Part shown: positions 40,501 through 49,109 of the stretch, piece by piece
Numbering within the stretch: the stretch's first letter is position 1
Layout of the letters: every line of letters starts with the position of its first letter
DNA from: Candidatus Omnitrophota bacterium
GTDB taxonomy: Bacteria; Hinthialibacterota; Hinthialibacteria; Hinthialibacterales; JAKPRU01
Length of the DNA stretch: 64,000 nt
Direction of reading: 5' to 3'
NCBI GenBank assembly: GCA_029570205.1
Contig: JAKQSI010000111.1
Location: forward strand, 1 to 64,000
Notes under the pieces: generated by a model
The model's input: only the letters and a program-made list of their open reading frames with translations
Database searches by the model: none
Told to the model about the DNA's origin: nothing
Made by a program: the position numbers and the translations under genes

Positions 40501-40614
40501 ATGGCCCGTGTGGTAATCGGCGGGCTGACCAGTTCCACGCTGATCACACTGGTAATCATTCCGGTCGTTTACTCGCTGTTTGAAAGGGGTAAGACACCGG
40601 ATGCTACAAATTGA
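37552..40614 (+). CDS. RND-family efflux transporter permease (HAE1/AcrB-like)
   Basis: FPVTTTMFFLMVILFGAVSFVRLPIDLMPDVTYPSITI; GGLALGVGMLVDNAIVVLENIFR; MTTLTTVVGLMPLALGLGEGGE. Confidence 0.95.
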   Translation: MKICSLAINFPVTTTMFFLMVILFGAVSFVRLPIDLMPDVTYPSITIRTDYEHVGPQEIEQLITRPIEETVGSVQGVEKIRSTSSEGQSSVRVSFVWGTDLDTAANDVRDRVDRIRGRLPEESETPAIYKFDVTTFPILYLGVSGALDPVEMRDLVEHQIKYRIERAPGVAAVDVRGGLQREIHVDLDREKLTALDLSLDTVLEALRSRNLNLPAGTVEDGNLDVLVRTKGEFETLDEIRNTFVHVRNGVPILVKDIATVEDSYEEITHIVRLNGVPGLRMNINKQSGSNTVQVVDAVLKEVERINIDLPQVKVFPTMNTSDYIKRAIKNVSDSTLYGATLAAVVLYFFLHSLRTTVVIGLAIPISIMATFGLMYFCGYTLNIMTFGGLALGVGMLVDNAIVVLENIFRYTEKGLSPREASELGSSEVSMAITASTLTTLVVFLPVVFIRGISAVTFKQMAAVVSFALFCSLVVALTLIPLMGSRFLRTLGRPGDKTGGGKLMAFVEREYGLLLRAALRVRKSVLFVALALFVVSLWLIRYIGVEFMPQADESEVRVNGEMAVGTRLEVLDATFAKIEQIVREAVPEATVIYSRIGGGGSMGSGGHTGEVRITLVPVSQRTRSSSEVGQALRPLLAKIPGTIIRVREGQGLFLMRMVSGGEEEAEVLVRGYDLDIARDLALRVKREMEQVEGITDVLISREEGQPEEVVRIDRAKASTLGLSVSKIARDIETCLSGTNATMFREGGDEYEILVRLKETDRLSAQDVLNMTVTSESGRSIVLKNVIRLERREGPVRIEREDQQRIISVAGNIAGRDLVSVMKEVQARVANIPKPQDFEIIPGTEYEEQQKSFRELMFGLWLAIVLVYMVMASQFESLVDPFVVMFSIPLAIIGVVLTLLLTNTIFSLQAFIGCIMLAGIVVNNGIILVDYTNLLRRRDGMPLGEAIEEAGRRRLRPILMTTLTTVVGLMPLALGLGEGGEVQAPMARVVIGGLTSSTLITLVIIPVVYSLFERGKTPDATN

Positions 40615-40635
40615 AAATCGACCGAGGAGCCTGCC

Positions 40636-42168
40636 ATGCGCTTCCTGATCGCGTCCCTTCTTTCCGGCCTTCTTGCCGTTTCTGTACCCTGCGTTGGCGC
40701 ACCGACCGGGGCCGAAATCGCCTCGCCGACCCTGACCCTCACCGTTACAAACAGCATTCTTATGGCTCTTGAAAATAATCGTGCCCTCGCCGTGGAACGG
40801 TACGGACCGGATATCCTGGAATCGTTTGTCCCCGAAGAGGAAGGAAGTTTTGATCCCTCTTTGAATGCGGAGTGGTCTTCATCGGAGACCCACGGACAGC
40901 GAACTTCGGGAGTCGGGGAGTTTACCGCAGTGGAATCGGTCCAGCGAACCTCTACCGTGGGCATCAACAAACGAACCACTCGGGGGTGGGATGTCGGACT
41001 GGAAGCCTCAACGGAATCACGTTCATCGAACGTCTACCGAAGGATGTTTTCTACCCGGCTCGGAGTCACGGTCAATGTTCCGTTGATGGAAGCGGCGGGG
41101 AAAGAGGTTAATCTTGTGGGTGTGAGACAGGCCCGGCAGAATGCCGAGATATCCCGACAGGAACTGAGGGGATTTGTGCTCGAACTGGCTGCGCAAGTAG
41201 AGGACAACTACTGGGACCTTGTGCTGGCCCGCGAGGAACTCACAATTCATTTGACATCGTTGGATCTGGCACGGCAACAGATGCAGGAAACTCAGACCCG
41301 GATCGAAGTGGGGGCTTTGCCGGAAATCGACATCGCCGCGGCAGAGGGAGAAGTGGCCTTGCGCGAGGAAGATGTCATCGACGCGGAAAGCGCCATTGAG
41401 AAGACTACTCTACTCCTGTTGAGATCCCTGAACCCTCCCCTGGAGAATGTCTGGGCCTTGCCGATCGACCTGGTGGACTCCCCCAACCGGGAAGAGCCGA
41501 TTCTTGGCGACATCGACGAGCATATCCGGACTGCCCTTGAGAACCGGCCCGATCTTAACCAGGCGCGTATCGAATTGGAGAAAAATGAGTTAGAGATTGT
41601 TCGAACACGCAATGGTTTGCTGCCCAAACTGGACTTCTTTATCACACTGGGACGAACCGGATACGCGCGGACATTTGACGATTCCGTTCGGGGGCTGGAG
41701 GATCCGAATTTTGAACTGACCGGTGGGATTCTGTTCGAGCATCCCTTTGGAAACCGCGCCGACCTGGCGCGTCATCATCGCGCCGACCTGAGAGTAGAAG
41801 AAAGCAAGGCGGCCCTGCGGAACCTGGAACAGTTGATTGAATTGGATGTTCGCACGGCCTATGTAGAGGTGCAACGCACGAATCGCCAGATCACGGCCAC
41901 CCAGGCCGCCACGCGTCTCCAAGAGGCCAAACATACGGCGGAAGTGGAGAAATTCCGCGTGGGAAAATCTACCAATTTACTGGTCCTTGTCGCTCAGCGC
42001 GATCTGATCCAGTCCAACCTCGACGAAATCCGCGCCCGCATCGAGCAGAAAAAAGCGCTGGTTGATCTTTACCGTTTCGAGGGAATCCTTCTTGACCGAA
42101 GAGACATCGTTATCCCCTCCGAAACAACTCCGGCAACCCCAACTTCTTCGATTTCCAGTCCCCGCTGA
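40636..42168 (+). CDS. TolC-family outer membrane efflux protein
   Basis: Signal peptide; helical repeats, ALENRPDLNQARIELEKNELEIVRTRNGLLPKLDFF; directly after the RND permease. Confidence 0.92.
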   Translation: MRFLIASLLSGLLAVSVPCVGAPTGAEIASPTLTLTVTNSILMALENNRALAVERYGPDILESFVPEEEGSFDPSLNAEWSSSETHGQRTSGVGEFTAVESVQRTSTVGINKRTTRGWDVGLEASTESRSSNVYRRMFSTRLGVTVNVPLMEAAGKEVNLVGVRQARQNAEISRQELRGFVLELAAQVEDNYWDLVLAREELTIHLTSLDLARQQMQETQTRIEVGALPEIDIAAAEGEVALREEDVIDAESAIEKTTLLLLRSLNPPLENVWALPIDLVDSPNREEPILGDIDEHIRTALENRPDLNQARIELEKNELEIVRTRNGLLPKLDFFITLGRTGYARTFDDSVRGLEDPNFELTGGILFEHPFGNRADLARHHRADLRVEESKAALRNLEQLIELDVRTAYVEVQRTNRQITATQAATRLQEAKHTAEVEKFRVGKSTNLLVLVAQRDLIQSNLDEIRARIEQKKALVDLYRFEGILLDRRDIVIPSETTPATPTSSISSPR

Positions 42169-42302
42169 TGTCGAGGACCGATTCGGAGACCGTCCGCCTC
42201 TGATAGTCCTTTCATCTTCTGGTACGTTTCGTCCATTTGAACCGGAGCTGCACCGACGGGCGCAACATTACGAAACATCCGCTTCCGGGGGTTTCTTTCC
42301 GT

Positions 42303-45185
42303 CTATTTGATCGCTTCACCCTTCGTCATGACGGTGATCCGCGCCCGTGCGCTTGCATCGCTCAGACACTTGCAGTCGAACTCGATCTCGTTCTTGCCCG
42401 GCTGGAGATCCGGCAGGTCCCCCTCAGGGTTAACCTCACCAAGTAACTCTCCGTCCCTGCCATACAGTTTACAATCGGCGAGAGAATAGCATTCAAGATA
42501 TTGGCCCGTCTCTAACCTTACGGGAAATGTAATTGTCATCCCGCCGACGGTAATGGACAGATCCTTCAAAGTGATCGGAACTAACGGTAACGCCTTTACC
42601 GGGCCCACGCCGCACTGAATCTCCGCCCCCTGCGGCACATCGTTACAGTAGACAGTGACCCACTTGGTGAATTCCAATTCCACGTTCTCTCGATAGATTG
42701 AATAGTCGGAACCGTATGGCCATGTGTAGTTTGCATAGCGCTCCGATTCCAATTCAACCAATTCGAAGTACCGCCAACCCGTGAAATCGACAATAACATA
42801 ATGTTCACCCATTCCGCGATTAGTGAGATGCTCCGCATTCCGCAGTTGGACATTCAATACTTCCCCTTTGCCGTCGCCGTATATCCACACACCTAACGCA
42901 TCTTTTCCCCGCAGATCGAGAAGGGGATCGAAGGTCTTCCCGGCCATGGCCCAGGCGGCTTTCGCATTCGGCTGCCCGGTATTCTTTACTGAAAGAAGAC
43001 TACAGGTCCGGTTATCTTTCTTTACCCCTCCGCCCGATGTGATATTGAATTCGACGCCGGCAGCCGTCTTCCGCTCAGGAAGCGGTTCCCCTGATGCGAA
43101 ATCAATCAGCATAACCGCATCCGTTGCATCCAATGGCCCGGCGGACATCAATGCCTCGATGCGGATCCTCAACGGCTGCTTTTGATATTTGTTCTCGATT
43201 TGCCAATGAGTGTCGTCATTGTCCACTCCCGTTACTTTATGCTTATGATACTCCATGCGATCGAATCGCCACCGGTCTTGTGACTCTTCCACTAAAGTGA
43301 ACTCATTCCCCGGAACGCGGAGTTGCTCCTTTACCGATTCGCTGAAATAGTTCGCGTGACGGAGATCCTCATACTGTCGCATGATATTTGCCAGCCTCTG
43401 ATAAACCGGTTTATCCCGATTCTGCGGATTAATCCCCATAATCGAGAACCCGATATCATGGCCGATACATTTGGCGCACAAGTATTCAATATCATCCGAA
43501 AATGTCGGTTCGCCCTGAACCCCGGTCCAGGTCTTGATCGCCCACCAGCCGAGATGAGGAGGCAGAAACATCCGCTTGACTTCCTCGTTGGCCTTGCAGT
43601 GAATGTCGATAAAGCGTTTATGGCCTCGGGTCGGATGGTCCCATGCTCCCATGCGCGCGCGAACGTACCACAGATGATGGTGAAAGGTACTCATCTCCAT
43701 GAGGGGAGATTTCTTCAGTCGCTTGCACAATTCAAATACAAATCGTGAGCCGTAATGCCAGGCATACTCCGGGCCGCCGAGGATGCTTTCGCCGTCCAGG
43801 GCATCCAGGTAAATCATATCGAATCCGCAGTCATTAAATGTCTCGGCGGATTTTGCCGCGACCTCCGCCAACAGAGTCGACTCCGCATCCGGTACAAACA
43901 GCCCGAAGCATTCTTTCAGATGGCCGATTCTTGCGCCTGCTTTATGTGGCGCGATACAAGTCCCATAGGCCCCACGGGTGCATTCCGTAAACGCGTACGG
44001 CGGCGATTTCCGAATGTTCGCGTAGTTGATTAACTCATCATCAATTTGTAACGTGACGCTGTTATGTATAAAGAATCCGGTAATCGTAGACATTTGTTCC
44101 GTAGTCTCAATCACCGGAACATCCGTGGCCGTGTCGGTCAGGTCGTCGGCAAGTGTAAAGTAAATGTCTTTCGCCAGTCGCGGGTCCGGAACAGGAGTCA
44201 CCCAAGGGCAGTTTTTGTCGATAAAGAAAGCATACGTGTGAAGCCCGGCGGCAATGCCCGCTTCATGCAAACGGTCGATAACCGCTTTCAGGCTCTCTTT
44301 TCCTTTCGGATAGGTTTTTGGATTCGGAAAACAGTCGCCGAATCGGAACGAGCTGCCGCCGTGAAAGTCGATTTGATTGATTCCTAGCTGCCGTGCCAGC
44401 GCGATCCATTCATCGACGGTATCCTCCGACAGGTCTCCGAAATTGAACAGGTACGAACCCCGATTGATCGGCGCATCCAGCGCCCACGGTCCTCCGATGT
44501 CGGATCGGGGAATCTCCTTTGCCTGGAGAACGACCTCTTTCATGATGGAACGCAACTCCGGGTAAGGGCACAGAATCAGCGCCGCTTCCGCCCCCTCCAT
44601 GCCGAATTTCGGACAGCAAATCGCGCGCAATTGCGTATTGTCCATCGGAATTTCGGGAACATCGGTCTGTAAATTGAGCGCGAGCGAGCAGCCTGTAAAT
44701 CGATCTTCCCGGCGCTTATTCTCAACAAGAGATAGATTAAACAAAGTAAAGCGTTCGACGTCTGTTCCCTTTACATCGGTAACCCGAAAGAGGAAGAAAT
44801 TCTCCTGAATTGTCGGTGTGACCTGGGCGGTAACGCCTGTTTCCCCGAAAGCCAGGTACAGAATGTCGCCGTTCTTTTCCAGATTCGTGATCGGTTGCAC
44901 CCGGTCCTTGATAACGACGAAGGCAAACTCCGGGGTCTTTGCACGGTCCAGGTAGTCTTCCCCCGTGCGAAGGTCAATTACGCTCACGTTCCGGCCGTCT
45001 GTTCCAATTTCCCAGCGGACATGGCGATTCTCGAGAATAATTCCGGGGGCTTTGCAGTAAGCGGAACATTGCGAGACAACAAGAGAGATTACGAAAATGG
45101 CTGCAATCTTGAACAGCCGTGAAGAATTGCAACGATAAGGAGAAGAAAGGGGTGTCCTGTACATCATATTATCTCCGGAGCGCAT
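42303..45185 (-). CDS. Large secreted protein with a TIM-barrel/glycoside-hydrolase-like central region
   Basis: Signal/anchor N-terminus; YLFNFGDLSEDTVDEWIALARQLGINQIDFHGG, RLHEAGIAAGLHTYAFFID, FNDCGFDMIYLDALDGE; C-terminal beta-rich modules. Confidence 0.65.
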   Translation of the reverse strand: MRSGDNMMYRTPLSSPYRCNSSRLFKIAAIFVISLVVSQCSAYCKAPGIILENRHVRWEIGTDGRNVSVIDLRTGEDYLDRAKTPEFAFVVIKDRVQPITNLEKNGDILYLAFGETGVTAQVTPTIQENFFLFRVTDVKGTDVERFTLFNLSLVENKRREDRFTGCSLALNLQTDVPEIPMDNTQLRAICCPKFGMEGAEAALILCPYPELRSIMKEVVLQAKEIPRSDIGGPWALDAPINRGSYLFNFGDLSEDTVDEWIALARQLGINQIDFHGGSSFRFGDCFPNPKTYPKGKESLKAVIDRLHEAGIAAGLHTYAFFIDKNCPWVTPVPDPRLAKDIYFTLADDLTDTATDVPVIETTEQMSTITGFFIHNSVTLQIDDELINYANIRKSPPYAFTECTRGAYGTCIAPHKAGARIGHLKECFGLFVPDAESTLLAEVAAKSAETFNDCGFDMIYLDALDGESILGGPEYAWHYGSRFVFELCKRLKKSPLMEMSTFHHHLWYVRARMGAWDHPTRGHKRFIDIHCKANEEVKRMFLPPHLGWWAIKTWTGVQGEPTFSDDIEYLCAKCIGHDIGFSIMGINPQNRDKPVYQRLANIMRQYEDLRHANYFSESVKEQLRVPGNEFTLVEESQDRWRFDRMEYHKHKVTGVDNDDTHWQIENKYQKQPLRIRIEALMSAGPLDATDAVMLIDFASGEPLPERKTAAGVEFNITSGGGVKKDNRTCSLLSVKNTGQPNAKAAWAMAGKTFDPLLDLRGKDALGVWIYGDGKGEVLNVQLRNAEHLTNRGMGEHYVIVDFTGWRYFELVELESERYANYTWPYGSDYSIYRENVELEFTKWVTVYCNDVPQGAEIQCGVGPVKALPLVPITLKDLSITVGGMTITFPVRLETGQYLECYSLADCKLYGRDGELLGEVNPEGDLPDLQPGKNEIEFDCKCLSDASARARITVMTKGEAIK

Positions 45186-45306
45186 CGGGAAGGGTATTAT
45201 TTCGTAGTTTCATCGGATTGTACTCTCCGCAGGGATTGCTTGAAAAGAATACATTGCGCGGTGTCCCGATGTCTGCATCAGGTTACTGTACTATCTGTGC
45301 GCTTGC

Positions 45307-46413
45307 CTATTTCGCCCCCAGAATAGTCTTAATCGGTATTCGTGTGGCGCGGCATTGGGCGCGGGTTCCGTCATAATGGGTCGGCGGATTGCCCGCCCAG
45401 TAATAGACGATTACCAGGTTGTCGCCCAGGACCACGCCGCTGGGATATCCGAAATCGCCGGACACGGGCTGGGTCAGGCTCAATACGGTCTCGGTCTCCC
45501 AATTTTTACCGCCATCCCGCGAGAGAATGCCTCGAATGTCTTTCTTTTCATCGTCGCGATTTCCGTAGATCATCAGGATGTTATTGTTACCGAGGTCGAT
45601 CAGGTCCGCCGGATGTTGGCCATCTTCTTTGGTTGCCGCAATAAGATAGGTCCAGGTTCGGCCCAGATCGGAACTGCGGTAGATATCCGTGTTCGATTTC
45701 GGTCGGTCGCAGCGAGCAGCGGCCAGGAGGTCCCCATTGTCCAGCGGGAGCAAGCCGGTCTCGTTATGATCTGCGGCGATCCAGGATGGGTCCCCCCATG
45801 TTTGCCCTTCATCCGTGGACCGGATGATATAAGAATAGTCCACGCCCTTTTCCGACTCAGGCATGTTGGGGACTTTCGGCGCGTGCGGGCCGTAGACATT
45901 CTGCAGGTAAGTTCCATCTTTCAGGCGGATGATTCTGCCGTATGGGGAAGTTGATTCCAGTCCTTCATATTTCAGCGGCTTCAGGTCCGACCAGGTCACC
46001 CCACGGTCATCGGAATAGAGTTGAATATCCCGTGCCAGTCCGAGACTGCTTTGATAAGTTCCGTGCCCGTTGTATCCATCCTGGTGATGAATGCCCAAAA
46101 GGAACCGCCCGGAAGGAGTGATGCCGAACGCCGGATTTCGGTCATCCGCCGACGTGTCCACGGCGTTGCGCATCCCGTACCAGAGTAACCCGTCTTTGGA
46201 GAACAGCAGATCCAGGCGACCCCCGATTCCCAAGTGACCCGCGCCTCCCCGGAGAACCACCGCCAGTTCTCCATCGGGAGTTTTATCCATCACGGGGAAA
46301 TAACCCTGACCGTAAATGACAACGCTTGCCTCGACCCCCGGCGTGTGGGTCAAGTCAACAACGTTCGGTGTCTGGGTGAGGAGGATGGCGATAACAAGCG
46401 AAAGGGGAGACAT
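45307..46413 (-). CDS. Sialidase/BNR-repeat (Asp-box) secreted protein
   Basis: Asp-box motifs YSDDRGVTWSD, STDEGQTWGD, SSDLGRTWTY, SRDGGKNWET. Confidence 0.88.
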   Translation of the reverse strand: MSPLSLVIAILLTQTPNVVDLTHTPGVEASVVIYGQGYFPVMDKTPDGELAVVLRGGAGHLGIGGRLDLLFSKDGLLWYGMRNAVDTSADDRNPAFGITPSGRFLLGIHHQDGYNGHGTYQSSLGLARDIQLYSDDRGVTWSDLKPLKYEGLESTSPYGRIIRLKDGTYLQNVYGPHAPKVPNMPESEKGVDYSYIIRSTDEGQTWGDPSWIAADHNETGLLPLDNGDLLAAARCDRPKSNTDIYRSSDLGRTWTYLIAATKEDGQHPADLIDLGNNNILMIYGNRDDEKKDIRGILSRDGGKNWETETVLSLTQPVSGDFGYPSGVVLGDNLVIVYYWAGNPPTHYDGTRAQCRATRIPIKTILGAK

Positions 46414-46479
46414 GGCTGGTTTCCTTTCAATGAGGGAGCATTGAGGCTGCGGATGTTCGAGGCAAATATCAGGTGAAAC

Positions 46480-47823
46480 TTATTTCTGGCTGTAGGCTTC
46501 GGTTCCCGGGAGTGGGGGTAAGACATAAAGGGGATTGATATGTTTGTGGCTGTCCCACACCTCAAAATGCAAATGGGGGCCGGTAGCTCTTCCGGTCGAT
46601 CCTGATTTGGCGATCCGTTGACCCTGCTTCACTCGCTGGCCGGTTTTGACAGACATACTCATAAGATGGGCATAAAGGCTTTTGTACCCGTTTTGGTGGT
46701 CGATAACGACCGTGTTTCCTTTGCCGCCGCTTCGGCGGGCGAAGATCACGATCCCATCGGCTGCCGCGTACACAGATGTGCCCTTTTTGGCCTGGAAGTC
46801 GATCCCGCGATGGAACAACTGTTTTCGCAGAATCGGATGTGTTCGCATCCCGTAGCCGGAGTTGATAACAATCTCTTCCAACGGATAACGGAATGAAAGA
46901 GACGCTCCCGGTAACCGTGGAGTCGGGATGATCAATTCCAGTCCGGGCTTGAGACGGGAGGGATCGCCGATATTGTTGAGAGCGATCAAATCCTCCATTT
47001 TAACTTTATATTTCACACAGATTTGCCAGGGATTTTCTCCCGGTAATACGACGTGACGGACGAAGGCTTCATTCTCGACCGGCGCATCCCCTGCCGTGGT
47101 TTCCGGTGTTTCGGCGGCTTGGCCGGAAGATCCTTTTTTTGGAACTTCATCAACATTCATCAATTCCGGGAGATCCGGAAGGACTTGTGTGTGGCTCAGT
47201 TGTTCGGAGGTTTTGGCGATGTAGGATACACTTTCTTCGGAGGTTGTTCCGGCGAAAGAGTTGGAGGGTTCAAAAGTATAGCTTTCCAAGCTGGGGATAG
47301 GCGGCGTGTCGAAGTCACTCGGAGGGGGTTCGGCGAATACGGCGGATTGAGGATCCTCATATCCGTCATCCTCGCTGATTGTATCCTGCATCCCCGGCGG
47401 AAGGAGCAAGGCTCCTAAGTTATTATCCTCACTCTCCTCACCGGATTGGCCCAGCGGGGGAACGAGAATTCCGATACTAATACACGCGATAAAAACCAGG
47501 GTAGAACTGACTGTCCATGCTTCGAGGCGGTCGGTGATCGGTCGGAAAAAGCGGAATATCAATCCATTCCGATTGGGGAAGCGCCGACCGGACTGGTTTT
47601 CCCGGAAAGAAAGAAATTTTCCCATCAGACCGACAAACAGGCAGCTGAAAATCAGGCAGAATAATTGTTTGAACCAGGAGGCAGCAGTTCTGAGATGAAA
47701 CTCTGAAAAATGTTGTCGAAAAATGTCGCCGGCTTTCGGGTCCTCCAAAAGCTCGTGCTTGCGGGTGGGAATCTCTTTTTTGCGGTCCAGGCGCGCATTT
47801 TTTTCAATCATGGGCCGATTCAC
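46480..47823 (-). CDS. LysM plus M23-family metallopeptidase, membrane-anchored
   Basis: HVVLPGENPWQICVKYKVKMEDLIALNNIGDPSRLKPGLELIIP (LysM); INSGYGMRTHPILRKQLFHRGIDFQAKKGTSVYAAADGIV and GPHLHFEVW (M23). Confidence 0.94.
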   Translation of the reverse strand: MNRPMIEKNARLDRKKEIPTRKHELLEDPKAGDIFRQHFSEFHLRTAASWFKQLFCLIFSCLFVGLMGKFLSFRENQSGRRFPNRNGLIFRFFRPITDRLEAWTVSSTLVFIACISIGILVPPLGQSGEESEDNNLGALLLPPGMQDTISEDDGYEDPQSAVFAEPPPSDFDTPPIPSLESYTFEPSNSFAGTTSEESVSYIAKTSEQLSHTQVLPDLPELMNVDEVPKKGSSGQAAETPETTAGDAPVENEAFVRHVVLPGENPWQICVKYKVKMEDLIALNNIGDPSRLKPGLELIIPTPRLPGASLSFRYPLEEIVINSGYGMRTHPILRKQLFHRGIDFQAKKGTSVYAAADGIVIFARRSGGKGNTVVIDHQNGYKSLYAHLMSMSVKTGQRVKQGQRIAKSGSTGRATGPHLHFEVWDSHKHINPLYVLPPLPGTEAYSQK

Positions 47824-48219
47824 GCTCCTCCACGCTCAACGTGTCGCACCTCAATTTTTTGACAAGCAAATACCAAACCAAAATGCCAGTATTGATTTAA
47901 AGCCAGCAAATCCAAATAGTTGGAAACTCAACCCGATGAACTGCAATTTTGTTGTCTATGCTCCGCAGGCGAAAAATGGAGCAACGCCCATCGCTTAATG
48001 ATGGTGATGATAAACACACAAATTTCCTTATGTCAAGGTGTTTTCAATTTCATTTTCAGGCCAAAAAGGAGGATTAATTTCCATAATTATAGAATAATCA
48101 ACAAGTTATATGATAAATTCGGAATTTTGAAACGGCCTCAAAATTCTTCAGTGAGGCTTCGCCATGAAAATTGTGTGAAATAAGATGCAAGAAGATGCAA
48201 TTTGTGTGGGTGAAAACGC

Positions 48220-48247
48220 TTGACACTTTGCAGTTTTGCACTATAGT
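48220..48247 (+). promoter_or_regulatory. Sigma70-like promoter TTGACA-N16-TATAGT
   Basis: Consensus -35 TTGACA at 48220-48225, 16-bp spacer, TATAGT at 48242-48247, in a 500-bp AT-rich intergenic region upstream of the dockerin-like gene. Confidence 0.65.
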
Positions 48248-48335
48248 TAGAAGGTCTTTGTGCCAGATAGTATTTTTGGGCACTTGAAAAAGAACATATT
48301 CTTTGTCTGATGATTCGTCGAAAGGAGAACTTGGC

Positions 48336-48935
48336 ATGCTTCGGACATCCACGACTCCGCGCGTTGCCCATCTTTTCTGGGTTGGTCTGCTGGTAATAAT
48401 GGTCCCGGTTGCGGTGTATGCGCAATCGGAAACCCCGACGGCAGCACCGGAAACCCCCACCGAAACCCCGACAGTGGTACCGGAGACCCCCACGGAAACG
48501 CCGACGGTCGTACCGGAAACTCCTACCGCTGTCCCGACAAATACTCCGAGACCGACGGAAACGCCGACAGCCAGACCGACGGAAACGCCAACAGCCAGAC
48601 CGACGGAAACGCCGACAGCCACGCCAAAACCGACCGAAAGCCCAACCGCCGTTCCCGAGACTCCCACTTCTACTCCGACGGTGACCCCGCAGCCCGCACG
48701 GCCTGGTGATCTCGATGGAGACGGGGAGCTTTCTTCGGCGGATGCGGATCTCCTTATTGAGTTGATATTGTATGGAACCATAAACGGAGAACCCGCAACC
48801 ACGGAACAGCGCGCTCTCGCCGACCTCACCGGGGACGGAGAGGTGACAGCACAAGATGCGCAAGAAGTCTTCCTGAGACAATCGCTGATGTTATTTTTGA
48901 AGACCATTGACAAAGGACGTATGGCAGAACAGTGA
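48336..48935 (+). CDS. Secreted P/T-rich linker protein with C-terminal dockerin type I-like domain
   Basis: Signal peptide; (P/E)TPT(A/V) repeats; PGDLDGDGELSSADADLLIELILYGTINGEPATTEQRALADLTGDGEVTAQDAQEVFL shows two dockerin Ca-binding repeats. Confidence 0.85.
   Translation: MLRTSTTPRVAHLFWVGLLVIMVPVAVYAQSETPTAAPETPTETPTVVPETPTETPTVVPETPTAVPTNTPRPTETPTARPTETPTARPTETPTATPKPTESPTAVPETPTSTPTVTPQPARPGDLDGDGELSSADADLLIELILYGTINGEPATTEQRALADLTGDGEVTAQDAQEVFLRQSLMLFLKTIDKGRMAEQ
48426..48680 (+). repeat. Degenerate coding tandem repeats encoding ETPT-type linkers, including a 24-bp unit (RPTETPTA)
   Basis: Repeated ccgacggaaacgccgacagccaga-type units. Confidence 0.85.
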
Positions 48936-49109
48936 GCGCCGATTCGGATGGTCAAATGACGTAATCAAGAATAACGCATGTCCCTTCCCAGGGGACGTCC
49001 GTTGTTCTGTTCAATTGGTTTGAAAGATCGATTCGTGATGATGAATACGAAGTACGCAACCAGAAAGGCCAAAACCGGCGGAATGAATGCAAGCGAAAGG
49101 GGATCATCG

